A stretch of 33,288 bases of DNA from Saccoglossus kowalevskii (Eukaryota; Hemichordata; Enteropneusta; Harrimaniidae), in NCBI RefSeq assembly GCF_000003605.2, contig NW_003123418.1:152053-185340 (forward strand). The letters are read 5' to 3'. Under the pieces are notes generated by a model that saw nothing but the letters and a program-made list of their open reading frames with translations, was not told the origin of the DNA and made no database searches. The position numbers were made by a program, and so were the translations under genes. Positions 21,850 to 32,704 of the stretch are shown here, piece after piece. The stretch's first letter is position 1. Each line of letters begins with the position of its first letter.

Positions 21850-23793
21850 ATGATGACAGATGAGAGTTATCGAGATGAACGTTTAGACTCAGTTGTGTCG
21901 TCCGTGTTCATACAGCCGACGATTAATTTCAAGGCTAAACACGTTAGAGACCTTGGTATTCTACTGTGCATTATAGGCGTCTGTAATATTATACTTGGAT
22001 TTACTGCTATATTTATTGGTTGTTTCATGGCATTTATATGTACACCTATATGGTCTGGAATTGTGGTAAGTAACAGTATTTTCTTATATTTTATTTGTAA
22101 AAATAAATCATAATTTTACGTACGGGAGAATAACTATGAAATAGTGCCACATACAGGTCATAAAAAATGATGCATATTCATAACTTTTCTCTAATTCTAG
22201 AAAATAATCATACAGGTCATAAAAAAATGATGCATATTCATAACTTTTCTCTAACTCTAGAAAATAATCATACAGGTCATAAAGAAATGATGTATATTCA
22301 TAACTTTTCTCTAATTCTAGATAATAATCGGAGGAGTGTTCGCCATCCGATCAGAGCTTGTTAGAAGAAGCAACAGAGTAAGTGAGAGAGTAGTAGTCTG
22401 GCGTGCTTAATTGTATCCACAATTATGATTTACAGTGAATTCACTCGACATATACATTAATTTTAATTTAATTTTTATTTCTGGATATCAGCTCCTATGA
22501 TGTTTTAATTCAACAGCTCACAGTCGATAATATTCCTCAAATAATGTCTCTAGGTGTGGTATGCTATGGTATCGTCGACGATTGTTTGTATGTGTGCTCT
22601 GTTAACGATCATCCACGCATCGATAGCACTGTCCTTTGAAAAATCGGAATGCTGGGTATTTTATTGTAATTGCATCGATTTATGTCATGTGAGCGAAGAT
22701 GTAAGTAATATATAAGCTCTTCCACAATTCTGTACATATACGCACGTCTATAACAACCTAGAATTCTTTACCCCTCAAAAACAAACCCCGTCGCCACCGA
22801 ACAAAAACAAACCCAGCCTTCACCATGCAAAAACAAAACAAAACAGCCATGACCACACAAAAACAAATCCAGCCTTCGCCATCCCAAAACAAACCCAGCC
22901 TTCATCATCCCAAAACAAACCCAGCCTTCACCACACATAAAAACAAACCCACCTGCCACCACGCAAAAACTAACCTTGATTTCACCACACAAAAACAAAA
23001 ACAAACCCAGCTGCCACAACCAAACACTAACCTAGTTTTTACAACGCAAATACAAAGCAGCATTCATCATATAAAACAAATTAGCATTTATCGTCTGAAA
23101 CAAACCAGACTTTACAATCCCAAAAGCAGAGTACTTTTAAAAAGATCATATCACTTATCGCAACGTTTATTTTGAAAAAGTATCGTGTTAAAAATATATG
23201 TTTATTTTGTAAAAGTAACCACCCGAAAAAACATGCCTTTATCACTCAATACAAACTAGTCTTCACTGTCAAATTACGTAATCAAAAGCTTAATTTGATC
23301 ACAATATAGCACAATACTTAATAGTATATCTATTTCACAGATTCGACTATTCGTGGATGCTGTCATATTAGTTCTTTCATTCTTTGCATCTGTCTTTGCA
23401 TTTGTGGTAGCAAACCTGTGTGGTTTATTTGGCAATGTATGTCAAACGCATTCACCCATATCGGTAGGTTCTCCTCCTTGTTACGTCACTCGAATCTTCA
23501 TTACCACTACCAGCTGCAACTATGAAGCAAATCTGTACGCGGCAGTTGAGTTTTTATTTATAACATATGATGTAATGTAAAACGCAAAATAGACATTCAG
23601 TTCAAAGTAACATTTGGGAAGCTGCGTGTAATTATAATAATCAATCAGCATGGTGTTTCATTCTTGTTCGTCTCGACAGCCTATAAATACACCTAGAGTG
23701 TTATCAAGTGTACATGTGCCGAATAATGAAGTTATGGTGCACTCCATTGAAGAGAGGAATTACAGACTAAATAAAGAGCTCCCTCATGAGTAG
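21850..23793 (+). CDS. MS4A/CD20-like four-transmembrane protein, gene 2 (five exons, 218 aa)
   Basis: Exons are 21850-22065, 22321-22377, 22554-22700, 23341-23463 and 23680-23793, all joined in phase 0 with GT/AG borders. The ATG at 21850 (MMTDESYRDE) is the first methionine in the frame. TM segments are predicted near residues 35-60, 62-84, 92-117 and 141-170; TPIWSGIV precedes TM2. The TM3-TM4 loop is Cys-rich (SECWVFYCNCIDLC) and matches the loop of gene 3 (DTCYDYECNCYDWC), suggesting disulfide bonding. The cytoplasmic tail is short (37 residues). The 57-nt second exon and 123-nt fourth exon have exactly the lengths seen in gene 1. The acceptor of exon 2 sits in a 60-bp triplication. A likely polyA signal is at 24029-24034. 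Confidence 0.85.
22141..22320 (+). repeat. 60-bp triplication of the exon-2 branch/acceptor region, MS4A gene 2
   Basis: Three near-identical 60-bp units each end TTTTCTCTAA(T/C)TCTAG, a polypyrimidine tract plus AG. The duplicated block also includes a few bases resembling the exon start (AAAATAATC against ATAATAATC). Only the last AG (22319-22320) leads into the open exon; exons started at the first two AGs meet an in-frame TGA within about 30 nt. Confidence 0.93.
22773..23110. repeat. CAAAAACAAACCCAGCCTTC minisatellite in MS4A gene 2 intron
   Basis: Imperfect units of about 20-30 bp built from AAAACAAACCCAGCCTTCAC and CACCAC motifs. Purine/pyrimidine strand asymmetry is strong (C and A rich on +). 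It lies within the intron 22701-23340; open frames on both strands are repeat artefacts. Confidence 0.85.
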
Positions 23794-24028
23794 TTCACAA
23801 ATTTGAAAAGACGGAAAATATACACGCTTTGGGTGATCCATGGAACAAATATGAATGTGACACCCCGGCGATTTGGGCCATTACTTATGAATACGGAGAT
23901 TCATACTTGGCAAATACTAGTATATGTAATACATTTGTATACGTGTTTACTTGTTGTACTACACAAATTACTGTAAGGTATTTTAATACGTCTATAAAAA
24001 GATGAAATGTCAGAATTTCAGATTTACA

Positions 24029-24034
24029 AATAAA
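24029..24034 (+). promoter_or_regulatory. candidate polyadenylation signal for MS4A gene 2
   Basis: AATAAA about 235 bp after the stop at 23791-23793. Confidence 0.45.
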
Positions 24035-24327
24035 TTTATATTATTAGGATTTTGCGTTTGAAAGGAAATTTGTTTATTTATTTTTCTTGCTTTAAATTGG
24101 TGTCTCTCTTGTTCAACAGTCTGTTAACCTTCGATAGCGTGAAGTTTTCGTTCAGCATTTACTAGAAAAGTACCCTTTTGTCATTCAAAACAGTACTTAT
24201 TTACTAGTTTTTCGTTTACTAAAAATATACTTTTTCAAAAAGAGCTTGTTCTCACATGATCCAAGTGGGGAGTACAATGTTTATCTCAGCATTTAAACAA
24301 GGGAACATTTTGAGCAGCAACATCCTG

Positions 24328-24496
24328 CACTGGCGGGTCCAGAAATTCGGTAGGGGGCGCTCCTATTGCCGTGGCTACGTCCGCACACCACCGGTGGGCT
24401 GGGTTTGTCAATTTATTTGTCATTGTTTTCGCGGGCTTTGTTAATATGAGTCCCATTTCTCGCGCATGCGTGGCACGATGACCACCGCCCTTTATC
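24328..24496. mobile_element. mobile-element fragment(s), GC-richer than surroundings
   Basis: The segment CACTGGCGGGTCCAGAAATT followed by CGGTAGGGGGCGC is markedly GC-rich. It leads into the dispersed repeat core GAGTCCCATTTCTCGCGCATGC...ACCACCGCCCTTTA (24447-24496) that recurs at 26436-26472 and, inverted, at 8860-8936. No coding capacity. Class unknown. Confidence 0.5.
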
Positions 24497-25418
24497 AGTG
24501 AAAGAGTAAGTAATCTGTCTTGCAGTCACGTCATAAATTGGGCATTGTTTTAAAAAATACGATACAGTTAAACTTCACAAGAATTGTTCCTTGTAAAAAA
24601 CACTGCTTAAACAATTAAAAGTATATTAACCATAGAAGCAATTTGGTAGAATTTTCCTCGTCAGACGTTTACGATGAAATTTGAGATTTTGGTGAGATTC
24701 TCTTCGACTGTCGACAGTCGTCTCGCCTACGGAATGTTCGCTTCTGTGTGAACGCCGTTAGCGCTGTTTGAGTACCGAGGGTACAAAAAGGGGTAGCCGT
24801 GGGCACGATAGTTGCGTTCGTACGCATTTCATACTCGCGTTTTATACCCTCGGTATTGAACAGTGCTTAGTTACGACGCTCACACAGAAACGAGCATTCC
24901 GTAGGCAAGAAGATTGTCGACAGTCTAGATTAATAGCTCGTAACTAAATGTACTGTTTTGCATTGTGTTTGGGGGGGGGGGGGGTCGTTGTTGATTGGGG
25001 CATACGACCTACAATATGTAATTCAACTGCTCAGTCGGAAAAAGGTCATATAAACTGTTACTAATTTTCCAAAGAAAATGAAGAAATGATTCGATCTCCA
25101 GTTCCCCCAGTTTCTAATGGTCATCTCTTGATAATTAGTTGTGGGTCATTTAATAATTCAGCATGTTTGATAGTTGCTTTATTTGTGTTCCACTCCAAAC
25201 AACAATAAATAAACAGTTCAAATCGATATCTGCTTATATGATATTATTATTTATGGATATTGAGCGGTATTTTGTCCACAAGTAATCGGAACAAACGTAT
25301 AGTAGTGAATTAACAAACCACCACATATGAGGTCAACTTAAAGGGCACGACCCAGTAATGTTTAAATAATACGGAAGTGTGCAACTAAGACACTTTCTTG
25401 GTATTTCAATGATTCGAA
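24497..25418. other. intergenic DNA upstream of the P450 gene
   Basis: Contains the large inverted repeat at 24706-24925 and a poly-G run near 24970-24983. Otherwise AT-rich with no exon recognised. Confidence 0.5.
24706..24925. repeat. imperfect inverted repeat with ~80-bp arms
   Basis: The left arm 24706-24784 (GACTGTCGACAGTCG ... ACCGAGGGTA) and right arm 24845-24925 are reverse complements with scattered mismatches. Shared blocks include GCCTACGGAATG, TTCTGTGTGA and ACCGAGGGTA. About 60 bp separate the arms. The outer ends carry GACTGTCGAC. The structure fits a foldback or MITE-type element, or a hairpin-forming transcript; no target-site duplication was identified. Confidence 0.8.
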
Positions 25419-28400
25419 ATGATGAAACATGTTGTAATGTGTGGAATAGGACGGAGCCAGTTAAATGTTGGCTCGCATCTAACATTGACATATCGTGGAA
25501 CGACGCTTGTTCCAGCTAAGACATTCTCCCATCACTATCATTGGCTCTCGACGTCGCCCCGGCACGGCACGACTGAACGGGACACCAAAGAATCGGTCCA
25601 GGCGCGTCCATTCGGTGAAATCCCAGGACCTCCGACGGGATGGCGGCAACAAATTAAGGATATATATAAGCTTTTTAAAACTGGTTTTTCAAATTCGAAA
25701 TTTGTGTTTTTAAAGGATTTTCTAGATACTTACGGCCCTATTGCCGTCTCTTCAAAACAGATCAACACAGTTTTTCTTTTCGACGCCCATGACTTTGCCC
25801 AAGTTCATCGAGAAGAAGGAAAATATCCAAAACGTATGGAAGCACTTTTAATGCGAGCACACAGAGAATTTAAAGAAATACCATATGGGGTATTTTCAAG
25901 GTAAGGGGCTCCCCATTTCAAAAAATGAGGTGGGTGGAGGAAAAACAATTGTCATTTGTTATGCTAAACGAAAATGTATAACAAATGACACGACATCATT
26001 TGAACTAATTATGAAATATGTTAATACAAAAATTATTGTCAGGCATACGTGAATAAAATATTTGCAAATTCCACCACATCAGATTTCAAATTGATGACCC
26101 CTAATACTAATTTTGTATTTGAAAAATATTTGATTGACATTAGGGTGCTACGATATGACTATATTAAAGTTAAAGCGCGGCAGTCGTCGCGCTGCGCATG
26201 TGCGACATTTGTGTTGATAAACATTGATTTTACCACAATCCCATGCGCTCTTTTAATGGAAATCACAAGTATGAGGTTTTACGTGGGCGCGACTTGCACT
26301 ACTTACCACCGGTGACTCCTTCGATACCTTCCAACCACCTAAAAATATTTAATTAAAGTTTCGTAACGTCTCAGTTTGTACTCGTTGAACTGCGCAACAG
26401 TCAAAATCGCCATCATTGGTCTCATATCCATATATCTCGCGCATGCGTGGCGCGACGACTACCGCCCTTTAATTAAGCACATTACTAATTTCATTATTGC
26501 CAAAACCTGGTGTTTTCCCTCTCTAGTGATGGTCCTGAATGGAGACGTTATCGAAGCGCTCTCAGTAAGTACATACTAAGGCCAAAAGAAGTCGTTAAAT
26601 ATACCGACCGGCTATCAGACACTGCTGAAGACCTAGTGAGTAGAATACAAATCTTGAGGAAGGGCAATGGAACGGTAAAGGATTTGGAAAAACTATTACA
26701 ATATTGGGCGTTTGAAGGTGAATATAATCATTCGAAACATTCTTAGATATCGAGCTTTTGTAGCTATTATTTGCAGCATATGTGGGATATAAACTCCCTT
26801 TAATAACGAATCTGAATTAATGTAAACCACTCTTCCCAGTGCAGCACGTGCCCTTGCTAGTATTTGTAACGCGGTATTCTATATATTTTAGGTGGTGCAT
26901 CTGTAATATTCGGCAAACGCTTCAATCTGTTATCCGATAACCCTGACCATGATGCTGCCCTCTTCAACAAAGCACTCAAGTCTCTAACGTTGCCCTCAGT
27001 AGTAATGTATGATGCTAAATCAATCAAAGTAAACAAGGACGGAAATACGTTTTTCTGGAAGAAATTCGTCAAAAATTGGGACCAATTATTCGATATCAGT
27101 GAGTAACATATTTGTATATCGAGACCTTGGGTCTGTGCGTTTTTTTTTCGGTGTTGAACCATTAAACGTTGTTGGCTGGGTTGCATATGTTAGAAAAAGC
27201 TTGACACATTTTCAACACTTGTTATATATTTCGCTTGCCTATATGAGCGCTTGAGTTTTATCAATGCACGGCTTACTGCTACGATATATAATGCTGATTC
27301 AGACTGCAATTTTAAAAGCAGTGTTTCATGTTTTCCATTGAATGGTTCGGTTAATAGTGTGTTGAATCCAGGAAATAGTCATTGATGGGTGCAACTATTG
27401 CATCTATCTATTTATAAGTTTAGCAATTCTCTCCACGTCACGTATTCTAAATCCATTTGGACACAGATTCTCTGCAGATTATTTTAAGATACATTTACGA
27501 ACAAGCAATCCAACCAGCAGTTACACAGTTACACAGCTTACATCACTATAATGATATATTAAATCGATAATTTACATTTTAAAGCCGGAAAATGCTTGTA
27601 TGAAAAGAACTTTGAACTTAAAAGCAGACAAGCACAGCTGTCGAATTGTCCGGAGTCAGGCTTGGATTATCTGACTAATCTTATTACTGAAGGAAAACTA
27701 TCAGAGAAAGAATTGCATACGAATTTGACAGAAGTCTTCCTTGCTGCTACTGACACGGTTAGTGCATTACATGCACTTATCTTTACACACACATTCGCTT
27801 ATAAATGTATAGGGTGTATAAATGGCCACCAGTCGAGTCATTGATAAAGTTTGAACTTTCCAAATACATGTGTGTATTTCCCTAGCCAATATTAGTTTAT
27901 GCACTAGCGTGTGTAATTTATATTCAGGCAAAATCAGCACTAACATGGGTTCTGTATGTACTCGGAAGAAATCCACGTGTACAAGAAAAACTGTACCGAG
28001 AAGTGATGTTATATGCACCATTTGGCCAACCAATTACTGAACGTACTATGAGTGAACATCGCTGGAATTATATCAAGGCTGTTTTGAAGGAATCTTTGAG
28101 GTATGTTTAACTTTTTAATGAATAACACTAATGCGTAATCCACTGTACTATTTGCCGGTCGATGGTGTTGCTTGACAACTTGATATATTAATGTTACAAT
28201 CATTATTCTCAATATAATTCATATTATGTTTCGCAATGCAGATTATATCCACCTGCAATTGGAAACCTTCGAATATTAGATCATGATATTGTATTACGGG
28301 GTTACAATATTCCCGCAGGGGTAAGTATGATCGATTGGTCAGTAGCCATGCATCATAACATGTACATCCGATAGAATGATGTGTAATTGTGGTATAGAGT

Positions 28401-30004
28401 AATCAGCTTACAAGAAGGTTGGATGAAACAGTGTCATGTTCGATATCAGATGAGTTAAATTACACGTTCTTTACACGTATTAGGTTGTTGTAATGTTTTT
28501 AAGACACATAATTTGCTTAATTGTACAGTTTAGTTGGTCTTATTGAATAATTATATTTCGTAAATAGACAGTGTGCATAATTTATAAAAGTCTTCTTAGT
28601 TATTTTATGAAATATCGTGCATGGCGCACTATTGTGTAGTTAATAATTGATAATAATAATAGTATACTCATTTTACAGACCATACTGGTGGGTATGACAT
28701 ATTACATGTCAAGAGACCCGAAAAACTTTTACAATGAATTAGATTTTATTCCTGAACGGTGGAACCGTAAAGGTTTTGAGCGGTTCGATGGATTCAAGTC
28801 AATGCCTTTTGGCTTTGGTGCACGTATGTGTTTAGGTATGTGTTATCTGTATGTGTTGCGTACATTTGGACACAGCTCACCAACTAATTACTTTTGCTGT
28901 GGCGATCATTTCTTAATTGTATTTTCGTGAATTAAAGTTTTATTTTCATCAAGCAAGTTCATTAGTTCTTCCTTCTACATTAAAAAAATACGACACATAT
29001 AGTAAATTCAAATAATTCATACCACTAAATGCTTTTTATTGGCATTTCATGTTTGCTTAGATTGAGAACACAAATGTCTCTAGTGTAACAACACACCTGT
29101 GACTTGTGAGTTGATCGGTTGGATATGTGTCTAATACCCAAGTGCAACGTACAAGGAGACATGAGAACAAATCATTAGTACCACACGTGATATTTCAATA
29201 TTTTGTTTCAGTAATTTGTGTTTATTGATTTGTGCCAGTTGCAAATATATTTCTACAGATAATCATTTGATGAGGTTGAATAAACAATATGCGTGCAGTC
29301 GTGTAATTTCGATGAAATTTCTCATGGTTTGCCGCATGTTTGATTGATGTATTTTATTCTAGCACTAGTCTGCCTTCTCGAGCACTGTTCTATGCATTGC
29401 TATTACTGACATTTAATATTCACAGGTCGCCGAGTAGCAGAATTGGAAATATACGTGGCTTTAATTAAAGTAAGTCTTGACGTTGTTGACTATACATAAA
29501 TGTTCACCCCTTATGATGGTAATCACTTTTGAAGGTTTTAGTGAAAAGATTGGATTATTTGTGTAATCTAAATATATACATCTAGCATATGTTATAAAGA
29601 TCGGATCGTCTCAATCCATGTGTGTATTTATATTTTGAATAACCATTATCACGTGACCTAATTACTGTGGTTTTAAAAGAGATATATACTTGATAAATGA
29701 CAAATTATGAATTACTATATAAATGTTTCACTCGTAGTATTTATGTTATGAAGACATAAACTAAACTCACAAGTTCTTCTCTCCCTGATTTTCCTATACC
29801 ATGCTTGTTGTAAACCGTTTGTCCAATAGTTAGTAATGTAAAAATTGTCTTTCTAATTATTATAATAGTACTTGTATTTTGTGTTTTCAGATTCTCAGGG
29901 AATTCAAATTAGAGTGCGCCCAAGAACTACATCCGGGTTTCAAATTCGGCCAGCAAATAATGATGCCTAACAAGCCGCTAAAATTACAATTTGTTCAGCG
30001 ATAA
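25419..30004 (+). CDS. mitochondrial-clan cytochrome P450 (CYP27/CYP24/CYP11-like), nine exons, 539 aa
   Basis: Exons are 25419-25900, 26527-26717, 26892-27098, 27585-27757, 27928-28100, 28242-28320, 28679-28835, 29426-29469 and 29891-30004; together they total 1620 nt with every phase matching. The N terminus has basic and hydroxyl residues with few acids up to about residue 50, like a mitochondrial targeting peptide, then IPGPP at 68-72. The I-helix motif is AATDT at 347-351, with the proton-relay Thr at 351. E406 and R409 form the K-helix ExxR (KESLR). PERW is at 460-463. The heme loop is FGFGARMCLGRR with the thiolate Cys at 486. The GRR after the heme Cys is typical of the mitochondrial clan, which takes electrons from adrenodoxin and hydroxylates sterols, vitamin D or bile-acid precursors; the substrate is not predictable here. 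The gene appears intact. AATAAA is at 30174-30179. Confidence 0.93.
26436..26472 (+). repeat. dispersed repeat copy in P450 intron 1
   Basis: CTCGCGCATGCGTGGCGCGA, then CGACTACCGCCCTTTAA. It is nearly identical to the 24447-24496 copy. The upstream part of the same intron (26170-26320) is also GC-richer, with GCGCATGTGCG and GGGCGCGAC motifs, suggesting a larger decayed insertion. Confidence 0.65.
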
Positions 30005-30173
30005 CAAGGTAGTTTTCTGAACAGAGTGCTACCGGAAAGGTGCTAGGGGGAATTCTGAAATTATGTCTTAGGTTATTTAAGTCTGTTCGAAAAAGAAAAT
30101 GAATTCTACATACTTGACCATACTTGTGATTTTTTTATGTAAATTATGTTTATATCTATTATTAATATATTTC

Positions 30174-30179
30174 AATAAA
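30174..30179 (+). promoter_or_regulatory. polyadenylation signal candidate of the P450 gene
   Basis: AATAAA 170 bp after the P450 stop codon. Confidence 0.6.
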
Positions 30180-31570
30180 CTGATGTCAATATATCTGTAA
30201 AAATATGTTTTGTCAATATGTATTTCTTGAATTTAATGTGACAGAGGATATTGACTGTTTTACTTAAGTTTTCATTTGTTAATATATTGTGGGCGATATA
30301 CCAGACATAATATTAAAATAATATACAAACACTGAAATTCACAAACACTCTAATATTGGTCTTACGGTGACTACATGTGCCAGGGTAAATTAAATTCTGA
30401 AAAACATGAATATTCTGACCTTGCTCTAGCCTGTAACGGCCCTCCCGACAGCAAAACCACACACAACCTGTTTTAATTGTAAACGCATATTCAGTTATTA
30501 CATTATTATAATATATGAGCGAATTTTATTTGACAATGAGGATAAAATAAACTGATTATCTTCTAACCGCGCCACCAGCGGTAGTCTTTAGTTCGAATAT
30601 TGATATGGATAATACGACTGAATAAATAACGAATACATAAAACATTAACATAAATGTCAGGGTGTTGTCATACTCGTGTCAAAGTAAGGTCTCCGAGAAT
30701 ACCGTTATGTAAAGTCATTCAAGTGTTTCTTTAATGAGAAATGTCTACAATATTTTAGCCTTATTTCTCAATTAAACGGATCTTTTCCTGCGTTTGTTGC
30801 CAAGGTGAGTGCTCTGTATTTATTAAGAATCTCTAAGATATTTACTTCCAACAGATAAATTGATATACTATCTACAGTTGCAAACACAGTTCATGGTCGG
30901 TCACTGGCCAGCTAGCAACCTGTTAATTTGGCGAACCTTACTCAAAGACTGCACTATTAGTTGGTATGATATCAAATTATTACGTGTATATATGGTTTAT
31001 TGAAATGCATTTATCTAGTGTGTATTATTTGAGCAAGAGTTTAGTGTTATGTAAATAACATTTTGTAATCGTGCTACGACAACTAAGATGGTATTAGTGG
31101 TACTACAAAATGTTTATGTCATAGGGGTATACACTATTTTAATTTGTATTATGTGGCTGTGTAAAAAATGTATTTGGAGGAATTGTATATAGGTTTTTTC
31201 ATTAACTGACTTTAGTAATAAATCCCTGAATGCCTGTCTCATCTCTCATTACATCCTCATATTTTCCCCATCGTAGGTACTAACTACATTGAAACAGGTG
31301 ACATTATAACGTCATATTTATTTTGATTATATATAAACAGTGGTGTGACATGGCAGTGCCAGTAACAATGTATACATAACTACTAAATCTGTGTCAACTT
31401 GATAACCTCTGCTGGATGTCATTTGTCAGTTTGTCCCTTCAGTTATTTAATTCAGAGTCCACAGGCCTATTTATAAAGAAAAAAAACGTACATTATAAGT
31501 ATACATATAATTTTTAAAATCGGATTAATGTTGAATGTATTTGCCAATATTACAGTTGACACGTGGGAAG
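30180..31570. other. intergenic region before MS4A gene 3
   Basis: AT-rich, with no exon recognised. TATATAAA at 31330-31337 lies about 240 bp before the MS4A gene 3 ATG, a similar distance to the TATAAA before gene 1. It is a weak core promoter candidate. Confidence 0.4.
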
Positions 31571-32704
31571 ATGGCCGATCAGAGTGATACCGTACCACCG
31601 AGAGTATCCAGGCTTTCGGTTACAAGGCAATATTTCAAACACAAAACTGTATTTTATCTAAGTATAGTCGAGATATTTCTTGGAGTTGCTAGCATTGCAT
31701 TTGGTTTGACCGCAATATTTGTGGGATGTTACGCATCTTTCGTTGGCACCGCAATCTGGAGCGGCACAATTGTAAGTTATTGTACGAGTCGGCACCGCCT
31801 TTAAAGCGTGAATCTGGTTAAACAAAGTATGTATTTTGTTGACTTTAGTTTAATGACCAGATACACATCAGAATTGACTATTTCTATCAAGGCCGTATGC
31901 TAATAATAGAGTTATGTGTCGTATAATATTCGACAACAAACCTTGGATGTAAATGGCCGCCGAGATCTAGTTGTTAGCGAGAGAATCGCAAGACTTGGTG
32001 TTAGCCCCCAAGTAGTGCACAATTCCCTCTCGACATCGCGTCTACTATCATCTAAGTAACCATGTTAATTAATTGAAACAGTTTACGTGATGACGGATGA
32101 GGATAGAACACAATTTGAGGGACGAAGACAATTCTCACGATAAAACATCTACTCTGGTAATGCCTTTTTGTAATCAATGTACATAGTTTTATTCACTACT
32201 ATTCACACATGTTCTTTGTGGTGGTTGTGAAATATGTTTTACGTCAGACTACAGAAGTGAAATAATACATTGCACCGCGATATTTCTCAGCCAAGAAGTT
32301 TTATAATATGTTCATAATGTTTCCAATAGTTATGCCATCCAAAATAGAACAATACACGTTTGTTTGTTTGCAGTTTGTTTCATGTGGAATACTGGGCATC
32401 TTAGCTGCAGTGATAAAAAATAATGGCACGGTATGTATGATGTTTGAACTTTGAATAAGACCAACAATATTTACCATCTAGATGGAAACATTGCTGTAAA
32501 TACATATCACATATCAAAACGTGTAATGTAAACAATAACTTGCCTTTTATGCAGCTAATCAGTGCTATGGTCATGGCTATTATATCTACCAGTGTGGCAG
32601 TAGCACCCATCATCCACGCAAGCTATTCCATGGCAAATGAACAAGAAGACACGTGTTACGATTATGAATGTAACTGTTATGACTGGTGTCATACTACCAT
32701 CAGT
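31571..32704 (+). CDS. MS4A/CD20-like four-transmembrane protein, gene 3, first three exons (3' part outside window)
   Basis: Exons are 31571-31771 (67 codons), 32374-32430 (19 codons, 57 nt) and 32555-32704 (50 codons), all phase 0. The start is the ATG of MADQSDTVPP. TM1 is near residues 27-51, followed by the short turn CYASFVGTAIWSGTI and TM2 (68-80). TM3 is LISAMVMAIISTSVAVAPII (87-106). The following extracellular loop is TCYDYECNCYDWCHTTIS, with four cysteines (as in gene 2). The third exon ends at the first GTAAGT of a 54-bp array; use of the second donor would extend it to 32758 and add 18 residues. TM4 and the tail must lie beyond 33288. Function is unknown beyond family membership. 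Confidence 0.8.

Noticed and set aside
22768-23175. Frames on both strands through the CAAAAACAAACCC minisatellite
   Set aside because: Low-complexity repeat inside an intron of MS4A gene 2.
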